Assembly: GCF_041395345.1 (NCBI RefSeq)
Contig: NZ_JAWLAR010000005.1
Location: 124,001 to 188,000, forward strand
Source of the DNA: Dokdonella sp041395345
GTDB taxonomy: Bacteria > Pseudomonadota > Gammaproteobacteria > Xanthomonadales > Rhodanobacteraceae
Direction of reading: 5' to 3'
Length of the DNA: 64,000 nucleotides
Below the pieces are notes generated by a model. It worked only from the letters and a program-made list of their open reading frames with translations, was not told where the DNA came from and did no database searches. A program made the translations under genes and the position numbers. This document shows, in pieces, positions 51,554 to 59,886 of the stretch. How positions within the stretch are numbered: position 1 is the first letter of the stretch; each line of letters starts with the position of its first letter.

Positions 51554-54500
51554 ATGCCTTCATTCAATCTATCTTCGTGGGCGCTGCGCAACCAGGCACT
51601 GGTGCTCTATTCGATCATCCTGCTGGCGGTTGTCGGCATCTGGTCCTATCGCAGTCTCGGTCAGGCCGAGGATCCACCCTTCACCTTCAAGGTGATGGTC
51701 GTGCAAACCCAATGGCCCGGCGCCACGGCCAGGGAAGTCTCGGACAAGATCACCGAAACGCTGGAGAAAAAACTGCAGGAGATCCCCGATCTGGATTTCC
51801 TGCGCAGCTATTCGCGCCCGGGCGAATCGCAGATCTTCTTCGTGGTCAAGGATTCCATCGACCCGCATCGCGTGCCTGACGTCTGGTATCAGGTGCGCAA
51901 GAAGGTGAGTGACGTCCGCTATTCGTTGCCGAGCGACATCCGCGGACCGTTCTTCAACGACGAGTTCGGCGATACCTTCGGCAACATCTACGCCCTGACC
52001 GGCGAAGGATTCGACGACGCCGACCTGCGCGACTATGCCGAACGCATCAAGCTGGAGTTGTTGCGCGTTCCGAACGTGGCCAAGATCGAGCTCATTGGTC
52101 GCCAGGATCCCAAGATCTATGTCGAAGCGTCGAATGCGAAACTGGCCACGCTTGGCGTCACCTTTCTCGAATTGCAGCAGACGCTTGCGGCGCAGAACGC
52201 CGTAGTCGCGGGCGGCAGCTTCGAAACCGAGACGGACCGGATCTATCTGCGCACGACCGGCGCACTGGATTCCATCGAGGCCATTCGCGAACTGAGCATT
52301 CGCGGCAACAACGGACGTCTGTTCCGGCTGGGCGACATCGCCGAGGTCAAGCGCGGCTTCGTGGATCCGCCGCAGCCGCGCATGCGCTACCTCGGCACCG
52401 AGGCGATCGGCATTGCGGTTTCGATGCGCAAGGGCGGCGACATCATCGAACTCGGGCATCAACTCGAAGCCGCTACGGCGCAGATTGCCCGAACCCTTCC
52501 GGTAGGTCTGGACCTGCACAAGGTCGCCGATCAGCCTGCGGCCGTGCGCAACTCGGTAGGCGAGTTCGTGCGCACCCTGAGCGAGGCCGTGATCATCGTC
52601 CTGCTGGTCAGCTTCTTCTCGCTCGGCCTGCGTAGCGGATTCGTGGTTGCGGTGTCGATTCCGCTCGTGCTGGCGATGACATTCGCAGCGATGAACTACT
52701 TCGACATCGGCCTGCACAAGATCTCCCTTGGAGCACTCGTGCTCGGACTTGGCCTGCTTGTCGACGACGCGATCATTGCCGTCGAAATGATGTCGATCAA
52801 GATGGAACAAGGCATGGATCGGGCCAGCGCCGCGGCATTCGCCTATACATCGACCGCATTTCCGATGCTGACCGGAACCCTCGTGACCGCAGCGGGATTC
52901 CTGCCGATTGCAACGGCAAAATCCGGCACCGGCGAATATACGAGAGCAATCTTCGAAGTCGTCACCATCGCCCTGCTGCTGTCCTGGATTGCCGCCGTGG
53001 TCTTCATTCCGTATCTGGGCTTCAAGCTGCTGCCGGATCCGCATGCCGAGGTCGATGCGGGCTCGCGCGGCCCGGTCGCCGCACGAATTCACGCCTTGCG
53101 CAGCCGCCTGCCGGCCTGGCTGGGCGGCATCGGCAAGCACCCGACGCAGGCATCGAACGACCCCTACGCGACGCTGTTCTATCGCCGCTTCCGCGGTCTG
53201 GTCGACAGCTGCGTCAGACATCGCTTCCTGGTCATCGCTACCACGGTCGTCATCTTCGGCCTGGCCATCTTCGGTTTTCGTTTCGTGCAGCAGCAGTTCT
53301 TCCCGAACTCCACGCGGCCAGAACTGCTGGTCGATCTCAAGCTCAGCGAAGGCTCGTCCCTGAACGCCACCGAGGCGGAAGTGATCAAGCTGGAAGCCTG
53401 GCTGGCCAAGCGCCCCGAACTGGAAAACTATGTCAGCTACGTGGGTTCGGGTTCACCGCGGTTCTATCTGCCGCTCGACCAGCAGTTGCCTCAGGCGAGC
53501 TTTGCCCAGTTCGTCCTGCTGACCCATGGCAAGGAAGAGCGGGAGGCCCTGCGCAATGACCTGCTGCGCCTGTTCGAGGGCGATTTCCCCACCCTGCGCG
53601 CACGCGTGATCCGGCTCGAGAACGGCCCGCCGGTCGGCTATCCGCTGCAATACCGCGTTTCAGGCCAGGAGATCGGCACGATCCGCGAGCTGGCACGCAA
53701 GGTTGCCGATGTCCTGCGCAAGAATCCCGATGTACGCAATGTGAATCTCGACTGGGAGGAGCCGAGCAAGGTGATTCGCCTGTCGATCGACCAGGACCGG
53801 GCGCGCGTGCTCGGGGTCACTTCCGAAGACGTCGCCAACTTCATGCAGAGTTCGCTCAATGGCGTGCCGATCGCAACCTATCGCGAACGCGACCAGCTGA
53901 TTGGCGTGCTCCTGCGCGGAACGGCCGAAGAACGAGCCAGGCTCAGCCTGCTGAAGAGCCTCGCGGTGCCGACTGCATCCGGAAAGAGCGTGCCGCTCGG
54001 ACACATCGCCACCATCGAGTACGGCTTCGAGGAAGGCATCATCTGGCGGCGTGACCGGCTGCCCACGGTGACCGTGCGCGCCGACATCGAAGGTTCGAGA
54101 CAACCGGCCAGCGTGAACGCCGTGATCGAACCGGAGCTGGCCTCGATACGCGCCGACCTGCCTCTGGGCTACCGCCTGGTGACCGGGGGCGCTGTCGAGG
54201 AATCGGCCAAGGGCCAGGGTTCGGTCAATGCAGGCATTCCCTTGTTCCTGATCGTTGTCTTCAGCGTCCTCATGCTGCAGTTGCGCAGCTTTCAACGGGT
54301 CTTGCTGGTCGTCCTGACGGCACCGCTGGGACTGATCGGCGTGGTCCTGTTCCTGCTCGTGTTCCAGGTGCCGTTCGGCTTCGTGGCCATGCTCGGCACG
54401 ATCGCGATGTTCGGCATGATCATGCGCAACTCGGTCATCCTGGTCGACCAGATCGAACACGATATCGCCGACGGCATCGAAGCCTGGGATGCCGTGGTTG

Positions 54501-54742
54501 GCGCAACCGTACGCCGCTTCCGGCCGATCGTCCTGACCGCTGCGGCCGCCATCCTGGCCATGATCCCGCTTTCGCGCAGCGCGTTCTTCGGGCCCATGGC
54601 GGTTGCCATCATGGGTGGCCTGACCGTGGCGACGGCATTGACCCTGTTTTTTCTACCCGCCCTGTACGCAGCCTGGTTCCGAATCAAGCCCGCAGCCGGC
54701 CCTGATCCGGCCTTGGCTTCGCAATTGCATGGTGGGGATTGA
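51554..54742 (+). CDS. RND family multidrug efflux permease
   Basis: This 1062-residue inner-membrane pump has 12 expected helices. The first (YSIILLAVVGIWSYRSLG) is followed by a porter domain (TQWPGATAREVSDKITETLE). The helix-4 region has LGLGLLVDDAIIAVEMMSIK with the proton-relay acidic residues. The second half repeats the layout (LVTGGAVEESAKGQGSVNAG; MIMRNSVILVDQIEHDIADG). The length fits AcrB/HAE-1 relatives. The QAEDPPFTFKVMVV opening and the adaptor suggest the VexF/MexK-like side of the family, which is weak inference. Confidence 0.94.
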   Translation: MPSFNLSSWALRNQALVLYSIILLAVVGIWSYRSLGQAEDPPFTFKVMVVQTQWPGATAREVSDKITETLEKKLQEIPDLDFLRSYSRPGESQIFFVVKDSIDPHRVPDVWYQVRKKVSDVRYSLPSDIRGPFFNDEFGDTFGNIYALTGEGFDDADLRDYAERIKLELLRVPNVAKIELIGRQDPKIYVEASNAKLATLGVTFLELQQTLAAQNAVVAGGSFETETDRIYLRTTGALDSIEAIRELSIRGNNGRLFRLGDIAEVKRGFVDPPQPRMRYLGTEAIGIAVSMRKGGDIIELGHQLEAATAQIARTLPVGLDLHKVADQPAAVRNSVGEFVRTLSEAVIIVLLVSFFSLGLRSGFVVAVSIPLVLAMTFAAMNYFDIGLHKISLGALVLGLGLLVDDAIIAVEMMSIKMEQGMDRASAAAFAYTSTAFPMLTGTLVTAAGFLPIATAKSGTGEYTRAIFEVVTIALLLSWIAAVVFIPYLGFKLLPDPHAEVDAGSRGPVAARIHALRSRLPAWLGGIGKHPTQASNDPYATLFYRRFRGLVDSCVRHRFLVIATTVVIFGLAIFGFRFVQQQFFPNSTRPELLVDLKLSEGSSLNATEAEVIKLEAWLAKRPELENYVSYVGSGSPRFYLPLDQQLPQASFAQFVLLTHGKEEREALRNDLLRLFEGDFPTLRARVIRLENGPPVGYPLQYRVSGQEIGTIRELARKVADVLRKNPDVRNVNLDWEEPSKVIRLSIDQDRARVLGVTSEDVANFMQSSLNGVPIATYRERDQLIGVLLRGTAEERARLSLLKSLAVPTASGKSVPLGHIATIEYGFEEGIIWRRDRLPTVTVRADIEGSRQPASVNAVIEPELASIRADLPLGYRLVTGGAVEESAKGQGSVNAGIPLFLIVVFSVLMLQLRSFQRVLLVVLTAPLGLIGVVLFLLVFQVPFGFVAMLGTIAMFGMIMRNSVILVDQIEHDIADGIEAWDAVVGATVRRFRPIVLTAAAAILAMIPLSRSAFFGPMAVAIMGGLTVATALTLFFLPALYAAWFRIKPAAGPDPALASQLHGGD

Positions 54743-54779
54743 AGAGCGCAAGGCTTGATCCCGTTCTTCCCCAACGCAC

Positions 54780-54796
54780 GCCTGCTCAGAGCAGGC
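54780..54796 (+). terminator. Short hairpin after the RND pump gene
   Basis: GCCTGCT (54780-54786) and AGCAGGC (54790-54796) form a 7-pair stem with a 3-base loop, followed only by TTCC. It sits 38 bases after the pump stop. A weak terminator at best. Confidence 0.35.
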
Positions 54797-54813
54797 TTCC
54801 ACAAGAGGCCACC

Positions 54814-55197
54814 ATGGGTCACGCATCCCGAATTTTTCCGGACAGAAAGCCGCGCGACGCGGAAGACTGGTCGCTGCGCATGGCGCAACGCGCGCTGTCG
54901 GCGCTGCTTGAAGGCAGCCGACGCCCGACCAGTATCCGGATCGCCGATCTGCGCAGCTCGGCCATTTCAGCGATGTCCGCACTGTCCGTGGACGACCGCG
55001 GACTGATCGCGGCGTGGCTGGGCCTGCAATTGCTCAACGCCTCCGCCAGTGAGCAGGCGCATGTTCTTGCCTCCCTGACCCGAATCGATGGACCGCTGAC
55101 CATCGCGGTGCGGGAAAAGCGATCACTCGCCCTGGCCCGATTCGGCCAGGCGGCCTCGCAGCCGGAGCGCGTGCTCGGATGCTCCCGTTCCGCATGA
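54814..55197 (+). CDS. Hypothetical protein of 127 residues
   Basis: I do not recognise this protein. The ATG at 54814 has AAGAGG at good spacing; a longer TTG reading overlaps the pump stop and is less likely. It is soluble, Arg/Ala/Ser-rich and predicted helical (MAQRALSALLEGSRRP, ADLRSSAISAMSALSVDDRG, LALARFGQ). There are no Cys pairs, membrane helices or catalytic motifs. It lies between the RND pair and the PIMT-like/tolC unit, and could belong to either. Confidence 0.55.
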   Translation: MGHASRIFPDRKPRDAEDWSLRMAQRALSALLEGSRRPTSIRIADLRSSAISAMSALSVDDRGLIAAWLGLQLLNASASEQAHVLASLTRIDGPLTIAVREKRSLALARFGQAASQPERVLGCSRSA

Positions 55198-55225
55198 CGG
55201 CCCGCGTGGACAGCCGCACGGAAGT

Positions 55226-55254
55226 TTGCCGCTCGACGGCATACCTTCTATGCT
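55226..55254 (+). promoter_or_regulatory. Sigma70-type promoter for the PIMT-like/tolC unit
   Basis: TTGCCG (55226-55231) and TATGCT (55249-55254) are separated by 17 bases, about 35 bases ahead of the methyltransferase start. Confidence 0.5.
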
Positions 55255-55288
55255 TTCGCCCCTTTTTTCATCATTCCGGATGGTCATG

Positions 55289-55948
55289 ATGTCACCGAAT
55301 CTTGAGCAGGCCCGCGACAACATGGTCGAAAACCAGATTCGCACCTGGGAAGTACTCGACCCGCGCGTGCTGGAAGTCCTTGGCCGCGTGCAGCGCGAGA
55401 ACTTTGTGCCGGAGCGCTATCGCAAGATGGCCTTCGTCGATGTCGAGCTGCCCCTGGGACATGGCGAAGTCATGATGAAGCCGGTCATCGAAGGCCGTGT
55501 CCTGCAGGCGCTGGCGATCGAATCCGGACAGCGCGTGCTCGAAATCGGCACCGGATCGGGCTTCCTGAGTGCCTGCCTTGCCGAGCTGGGCGGCGATGTG
55601 CTCAGCCTGGAAATCCATGCTGATCTCGCCGAGCGCGCCATCAACAACCTCGCCAACGCCGGAATTTCCGGGGTCAAGGTGGAAATCTGCGATGCCCTGA
55701 CAAAATTTGAAACCATTGAGGCCTTTGACTGCATCGTACTGACTGGCGCGGTTTTCGCACTGCCTGATCGACTGCGGGCCTGGGTCAAGCCCGGGGGCCG
55801 GCTGTTTGCGATCAGCGGCGAGTCCCCGGCCATGCAGGCCTTATTGCACACGCGGGTCGATGCGGGCCACTGGCACACTGAGAGCCTGTTCGAAACCGAT
55901 ATTCCGTACCTGACCCATGCTTCGCCTCCACGCAGGTTCACGCTGTAG
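55289..55948 (+). CDS. Protein-L-isoaspartate O-methyltransferase-like protein
   Basis: This SAM-dependent methyltransferase fold has about 219 residues. It starts MSPNLEQARDNMVENQIRTW, with motif I VLEIGTGSGFLSACLAELGG and CIVLTGAVFALPD. The family's substrate motif, normally TISQP after GHG, reads EVMMKP here (GHGEVMMKP). The Ser that helps methyl transfer to isoaspartate is therefore missing, and true repair activity is doubtful. I recall this PIMT-like gene ahead of tolC in other gammaproteobacteria. The exact start is uncertain (55280, 55286 or 55289). Confidence 0.88.
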   Translation: MSPNLEQARDNMVENQIRTWEVLDPRVLEVLGRVQRENFVPERYRKMAFVDVELPLGHGEVMMKPVIEGRVLQALAIESGQRVLEIGTGSGFLSACLAELGGDVLSLEIHADLAERAINNLANAGISGVKVEICDALTKFETIEAFDCIVLTGAVFALPDRLRAWVKPGGRLFAISGESPAMQALLHTRVDAGHWHTESLFETDIPYLTHASPPRRFTL

Positions 55949-55989
55949 GCAAGCCTGGGGCAGACATTGCAAACCCCGAGGATGATTCC

Positions 55990-57375
55990 ATGATCCGTAC
56001 CCGTTCCCTGTCGCTTGCACTGGCCATTGGCCTTGGCTCGGTAGCCTCGCTGGCCCATGCCGATGATCTGATCCAGATCTACGGCGAAGCGCGCAATTCC
56101 GATCCGCAGCTCGCAGGTGCCGAGGCGACCCGCAACGCCACCAGCGAAAATGTCGATCAGGCGCGATCGGCCTTGCTGCCGCAGATCAACGCATCGCTCG
56201 ACTACCAGCGCTCGCACGGATCAAGCACCGGCCCGCAGTTCGTGACCAATGAAGATGGCACGCAAAGCCTCATCAATGTGACCTCGTCGAGCACATCCTA
56301 TGGGCGCACGCTGAGTGGCCGACTGGACCAGAGCATCCTGGACCTGAGTCGATGGGCAGACTTGTCCTCGGCGAAATCGACGGCAAAGGCCGGCGATGCC
56401 ACCTACCACGCGGCCGAACAGGACTTGTTGCTGCGCGTGGCCACCGCCTATTTCGAAGTGCTCACGGCCGAGGATGCGCTGATCTTCGACCAGGCCAACG
56501 AACAGGCCCTGGCCAGGCAGCTCGAGCAGGCGCAGCAGCGATTCGAAGTCGGTCTTTCGGCCATTACCGACGTCAATGACGCCAAGGCACAGCACGATAC
56601 TGCCGTGGCCAACGTGATCGTTTCCCAGAATACCGTCGAAGACACCAAGGAAGCACTGCGCCAGTTGACCAACAAGCAGCCAGGCGAGCTCAAGAAACTG
56701 CGCAACAAGCTGCCTCTGGACCGGCCGAATCCGGAAGATCCGGAAAACTGGGTAGCCGTTGCGATCGAGCAGAACCCGAACCTGGACTCGCTCTCCAACC
56801 AGGTCGATGCGGCCAACGCCAACATCAATTCGGCCCGCTCCGGCCATTTGCCGACCTTGAATGGGCAAATCCTCTACTCCAAGGCGCCCACCTGGAGCGA
56901 CAACAGTGCTTCCAGCTTCAACGACGCTTTCCATACCAACAGTGACCGTTGGTCGACAACGGTTGGCCTGAGCCTCAACGTGCCGATTTTCAGCGGCGGC
57001 TATACCCAGTCTCGGGTACGCCAGTCCATCTACAACCGTGATGCAGCGCAGGATCAGTACGAACAGCGCAAGCGCCTGGTTGAACGCAACACGCGCAGCA
57101 GCTACCGCGCAGTCATTGCGGGCGCCAGCGAAGTCGAGGCGACCGAGCAGGCCGTGCTGTCGGCGCAGAGTTCACTCGACGCGACTCAGGCCGGCTACGA
57201 AGTGGGCACGCGCACCATCGTCGACGTCCTGATCAGCCAGCGCCAGTTGCTCTCGGCGCAAAGTAGCTATTCACGCGCGCGCCACGCATTCGTCCTCAAC
57301 GGCCTGCGCCTGAAGACGGCAGCCGGCATTATCGAGGTCAGCGATCTCGAAGCGGTCAATGCATTGCTTGAGTAA
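55990..57375 (+). CDS. tolC: TolC family outer-membrane channel
   Basis: This 461-residue protein forms the trimeric exit duct for RND pumps and type I secretion. A signal peptide (GLGSVASLAHA) is followed by the outer-membrane-factor repeats: LLPQINASLDYQRSHG, LDLSRWADLSSAKS, QQRFEVGLSAITDVNDAKAQ. The second half repeats them (AGYEVGTRTIVDVLISQRQL). GAGGAT precedes the ATG. It is probably co-transcribed with the methyltransferase (41 bases between). It may serve the RND pair at 50274-54742, which lacks its own channel. Confidence 0.95.
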   Translation: MIRTRSLSLALAIGLGSVASLAHADDLIQIYGEARNSDPQLAGAEATRNATSENVDQARSALLPQINASLDYQRSHGSSTGPQFVTNEDGTQSLINVTSSSTSYGRTLSGRLDQSILDLSRWADLSSAKSTAKAGDATYHAAEQDLLLRVATAYFEVLTAEDALIFDQANEQALARQLEQAQQRFEVGLSAITDVNDAKAQHDTAVANVIVSQNTVEDTKEALRQLTNKQPGELKKLRNKLPLDRPNPEDPENWVAVAIEQNPNLDSLSNQVDAANANINSARSGHLPTLNGQILYSKAPTWSDNSASSFNDAFHTNSDRWSTTVGLSLNVPIFSGGYTQSRVRQSIYNRDAAQDQYEQRKRLVERNTRSSYRAVIAGASEVEATEQAVLSAQSSLDATQAGYEVGTRTIVDVLISQRQLLSAQSSYSRARHAFVLNGLRLKTAAGIIEVSDLEAVNALLE

Positions 57376-57378
57376 CCG

Positions 57379-57470
57379 GGAATCGAGAACAGAAAATCGG
57401 GAATGGGTTAAAAGCGAAGCGGAAGCTCGAAGCGTGCGCTCCGGCGATTCCCTATTGCCTATTCCCCGCT
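57379..57470. repeat. Degenerate GGGAAT element between tolC and waaA
   Basis: GGGAATC and GGGAATG units on the left and GATTCCCTATTGCCTATTCC on the right flank a core with GCGAAGCGGAAGCTCGAAGC. This is the same heptamer style as at 44224-44459, but degenerate. It lies between the convergent tolC and waaA genes and may act as a terminator for both. Confidence 0.65.
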
Positions 57471-58733
57471 CTCAAGCACTTTCTCGACAATCTTGAGAGT
57501 GCGCTCGACGGCGCCGCGTTCGCGCTCCAGCACGGCCTGGGCGGAGTGGCCCATGGCCGTGCGCTCATCCGGGTTGGCCAGCAGTCGCACGACCGCGGCA
57601 CCCAGTTCAGCGGCATTGCCCACGCGCAACACGGCATGCGCGTCAATCAGGCTGGCCGCCACTTCCTCGGTGTTGAAAGTATGCGGCCCGACGATTACCG
57701 GCTTGCCAAGAGCGGCCGGCTCAAGCAGGTTGTGCCCACCGATCGGCTCGAGGCTGCCGCCGACAAAGGCAATATCCGAGGCGGCGTAGAACTGCATCAG
57801 TTCACCCATCGCGTCGATCACGAAACACTGGCACAGATCATTGGCGCTTCCGTCCTCACTGCGGATACGGGTGGAGAACCCGAGTGATCGGCAGGAACTG
57901 GCCACCGGCCTGAAACGCTCCGGATGACGTGGCGCAATCAGCAACAGGGCATCCGGGAACCGTTGCAGGATGGCCGAGTGCGCCTTGAGTACGGGCAATT
58001 CCTCGCCCTCGTGCGTACTCGCAGCGATCCAGACCGGGCGCCGTGAGCCCCAGGATTCGCGCATCTGCGCGCCCGTCCGGGCGAGGCTGGCCGGCACCGA
58101 CAGGTCGAACTTTAGATTGCCGATGACACTGAGTCGATTCTCGACCGCGCCCAGTTTGCGCAGCCTCTCGGCATCGATCGGCGATTGCGCGGCCACGAAA
58201 CTGGCGCACTGGATGGCCCGCCGGGCCAGAGGCCGGACCGGCCCGTATCCGCGCAGGCTGCGCTCGGACAAGCGGGCATTGGTGACGACAACCGGAATCG
58301 ATCGTTCGCGACAGGTGATGAACAGGTTGGGCCAGATCTCGGTTTCCATGATGACCGCGAATCGGGGTTTGATGCGATCGAGAAAGCGTTTCACCGATGC
58401 CGGCAGGTCGTAGGGCAGATAGACATGGAATACGCGGTCACCGAACAGTTTCTGCACGCGTTCGGATCCGGTCGGGGTCACCGTGGTGACCACCATTTGC
58501 GCATCCGGATAAGTCCGCATGAGCGACTCGATCAACGGCACGGCGGCATTCACCTCGCCCACCGAGACTGCGTGCACCCAGCTGCTGTTGCTGAAACCGG
58601 GTGCCGGGAAGAATCCGAAACGCTCCTTCCAGCGCGACAGGTAGCGCCGATATCGCAGACCACGTGCGGCCAGGCGATACAGGATCACCGGCGTCAGCAG
58701 GTACATGGTCAGCGTGTAAATCAAGCGCAGCAC
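57459..58733 (-). CDS. waaA: Kdo transferase (3-deoxy-D-manno-octulosonic acid transferase)
   Basis: This 424-residue GT30 glycosyltransferase adds Kdo to lipid IVA. An N-terminal membrane anchor (IYTLTMYLLTPVILY) is followed by NSSWVHAVSVGEVNAAVPLI (with the catalytic Glu), ETEIWPNLFITC, NARLSERSLRGYG, ASTHEGEELPVL and AFVGGSLEPIGGHNLLEPAA. The start is GTG at 58733, with GAGAGA upstream. It is convergent with tolC and divergent from lpxL, so two lipid A genes share a control region. Confidence 0.96.
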   Translation of the reverse strand: MLRLIYTLTMYLLTPVILYRLAARGLRYRRYLSRWKERFGFFPAPGFSNSSWVHAVSVGEVNAAVPLIESLMRTYPDAQMVVTTVTPTGSERVQKLFGDRVFHVYLPYDLPASVKRFLDRIKPRFAVIMETEIWPNLFITCRERSIPVVVTNARLSERSLRGYGPVRPLARRAIQCASFVAAQSPIDAERLRKLGAVENRLSVIGNLKFDLSVPASLARTGAQMRESWGSRRPVWIAASTHEGEELPVLKAHSAILQRFPDALLLIAPRHPERFRPVASSCRSLGFSTRIRSEDGSANDLCQCFVIDAMGELMQFYAASDIAFVGGSLEPIGGHNLLEPAALGKPVIVGPHTFNTEEVAASLIDAHAVLRVGNAAELGAAVVRLLANPDERTAMGHSAQAVLERERGAVERTLKIVEKVLESGE

Positions 58734-58921
58734 GAATGGTCTCTCTGTTGACGGAAAGCCGACACCGGCATTTCCCGATCTCCCGATCCCGCCTGGTCAG
58801 CGACCGTCAGGGTCGGTCCGACCGCGATGCAGACGCTGCGACCAGGGCAGCAGCAACATGTGGAAAGCCTCGCAGTATAGGGCGCATAGGCAGAAACGGA
58901 CCCTGCCGCCATAATCGGGCA
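58734..58921. promoter_or_regulatory. Divergent waaA / lpxL region
   Basis: This 188-base gap holds both promoters. A TATACT on the minus strand (58873-58878) is a possible waaA -10 box, without a convincing -35. No other element is seen. Confidence 0.3.
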
Positions 58922-59851
58922 ATGACTTCTCCGACTCCTCCCTTCCGCCTGAGCCTGCTCGGCCCGACCCACTGGCCAGCCTGGATCGGCCTTGGCCTGC
59001 TCTGGCTGCTGGCCCGGCTTCCGTATTCGCAGCTGATGCGAACGGGCCGCGGGCTGGGCTGGTTGTTCGCACGGATCCCGGGCTCGCGCCGACGCATTGC
59101 GCGGCGCAATATCGAACTGTGCTTCCCGGAGCTGTTGCCTGCCGATCGTGAACGGATGCTCGAGCAGAGTCTGCGCGACGTCGGCTTGATGCTGGTCGAG
59201 TTCGCGCTGGCCTGGATGGGATCGCACAAGGCCATAGCGCGCGTTCCCGTGCGCATTGAAGGTCTGCAGCACCTCAAGACCGCCGGGGAAGAAGGCCGCG
59301 GCGTATTGCTGACCGGCGCGCATTTTTCGCACCTCGAGCTGGCCGGACGCCTGCTTGTCGAACATGCCGGCGTGGAGCTGGCCGGCATGTACCGCGAGCA
59401 CGGGGATGCCGCATTCGAATGGGCGATCCGGCGCGCACGCTCGCACTATGCGGCGACCATGTTCAACAAGAACGAGGTTCGCGCCTGCGTGCGCTACATG
59501 CGCGGCGGAGGGCGCATCTGGTACGCACCCGACCAGGACATGCGCGGCAAGGACACCGTGTTCGTGCCGTTCTTCGGCGTACCTGCATCGACCCTGACCG
59601 CCACCCACCACCTCGCAAGGCTGTCGGGCGCGCGAGTGATTCCGTTTTTTCATCGTCGCCTGCCCGAAGGCGGATACGCCCTGCGCCTGGAGGCTCCGCT
59701 GGCGGACTTTCCCGGAGAGGATGTGGAAGTCGATACGGCCAGGGTCAATGCAGCGATCGAGCGCATGGCGCGCGAAGCGCCGACCCAGTACCTCTGGATA
59801 CATCGGCGCTTCAAGAGTCGACCCGAGGGGCAGCCGCTGCTGTATCGTTAG
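58922..59851 (+). CDS. lpxL: Lipid A acyltransferase (LpxL/HtrB family)
   Basis: This 309-residue inner-membrane enzyme adds the late acyl chain to Kdo2-lipid IVA. The catalytic HX4E is present (GAHFSHLEL, H134 and E139). RRNIELCFPELLPADRERML, an arginine-rich surface and YAPDQDMRGKDTVFVPFFGV match the family. The ATG at 58922 was chosen because the upstream extension is antisense to waaA. Which of lpxL, lpxM or lpxP it equals is uncertain. Confidence 0.92.
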   Translation: MTSPTPPFRLSLLGPTHWPAWIGLGLLWLLARLPYSQLMRTGRGLGWLFARIPGSRRRIARRNIELCFPELLPADRERMLEQSLRDVGLMLVEFALAWMGSHKAIARVPVRIEGLQHLKTAGEEGRGVLLTGAHFSHLELAGRLLVEHAGVELAGMYREHGDAAFEWAIRRARSHYAATMFNKNEVRACVRYMRGGGRIWYAPDQDMRGKDTVFVPFFGVPASTLTATHHLARLSGARVIPFFHRRLPEGGYALRLEAPLADFPGEDVEVDTARVNAAIERMAREAPTQYLWIHRRFKSRPEGQPLLYR

Positions 59852-59886
59852 GACAACCTTTGTTTCGGCTTCGGGGAGTGGCTGCA

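Noticed and set aside
51569..53221. Minus-strand open frame of about 550 codons opposite the RND pump
   Set aside because: Antisense shadow of conserved pump sequence.
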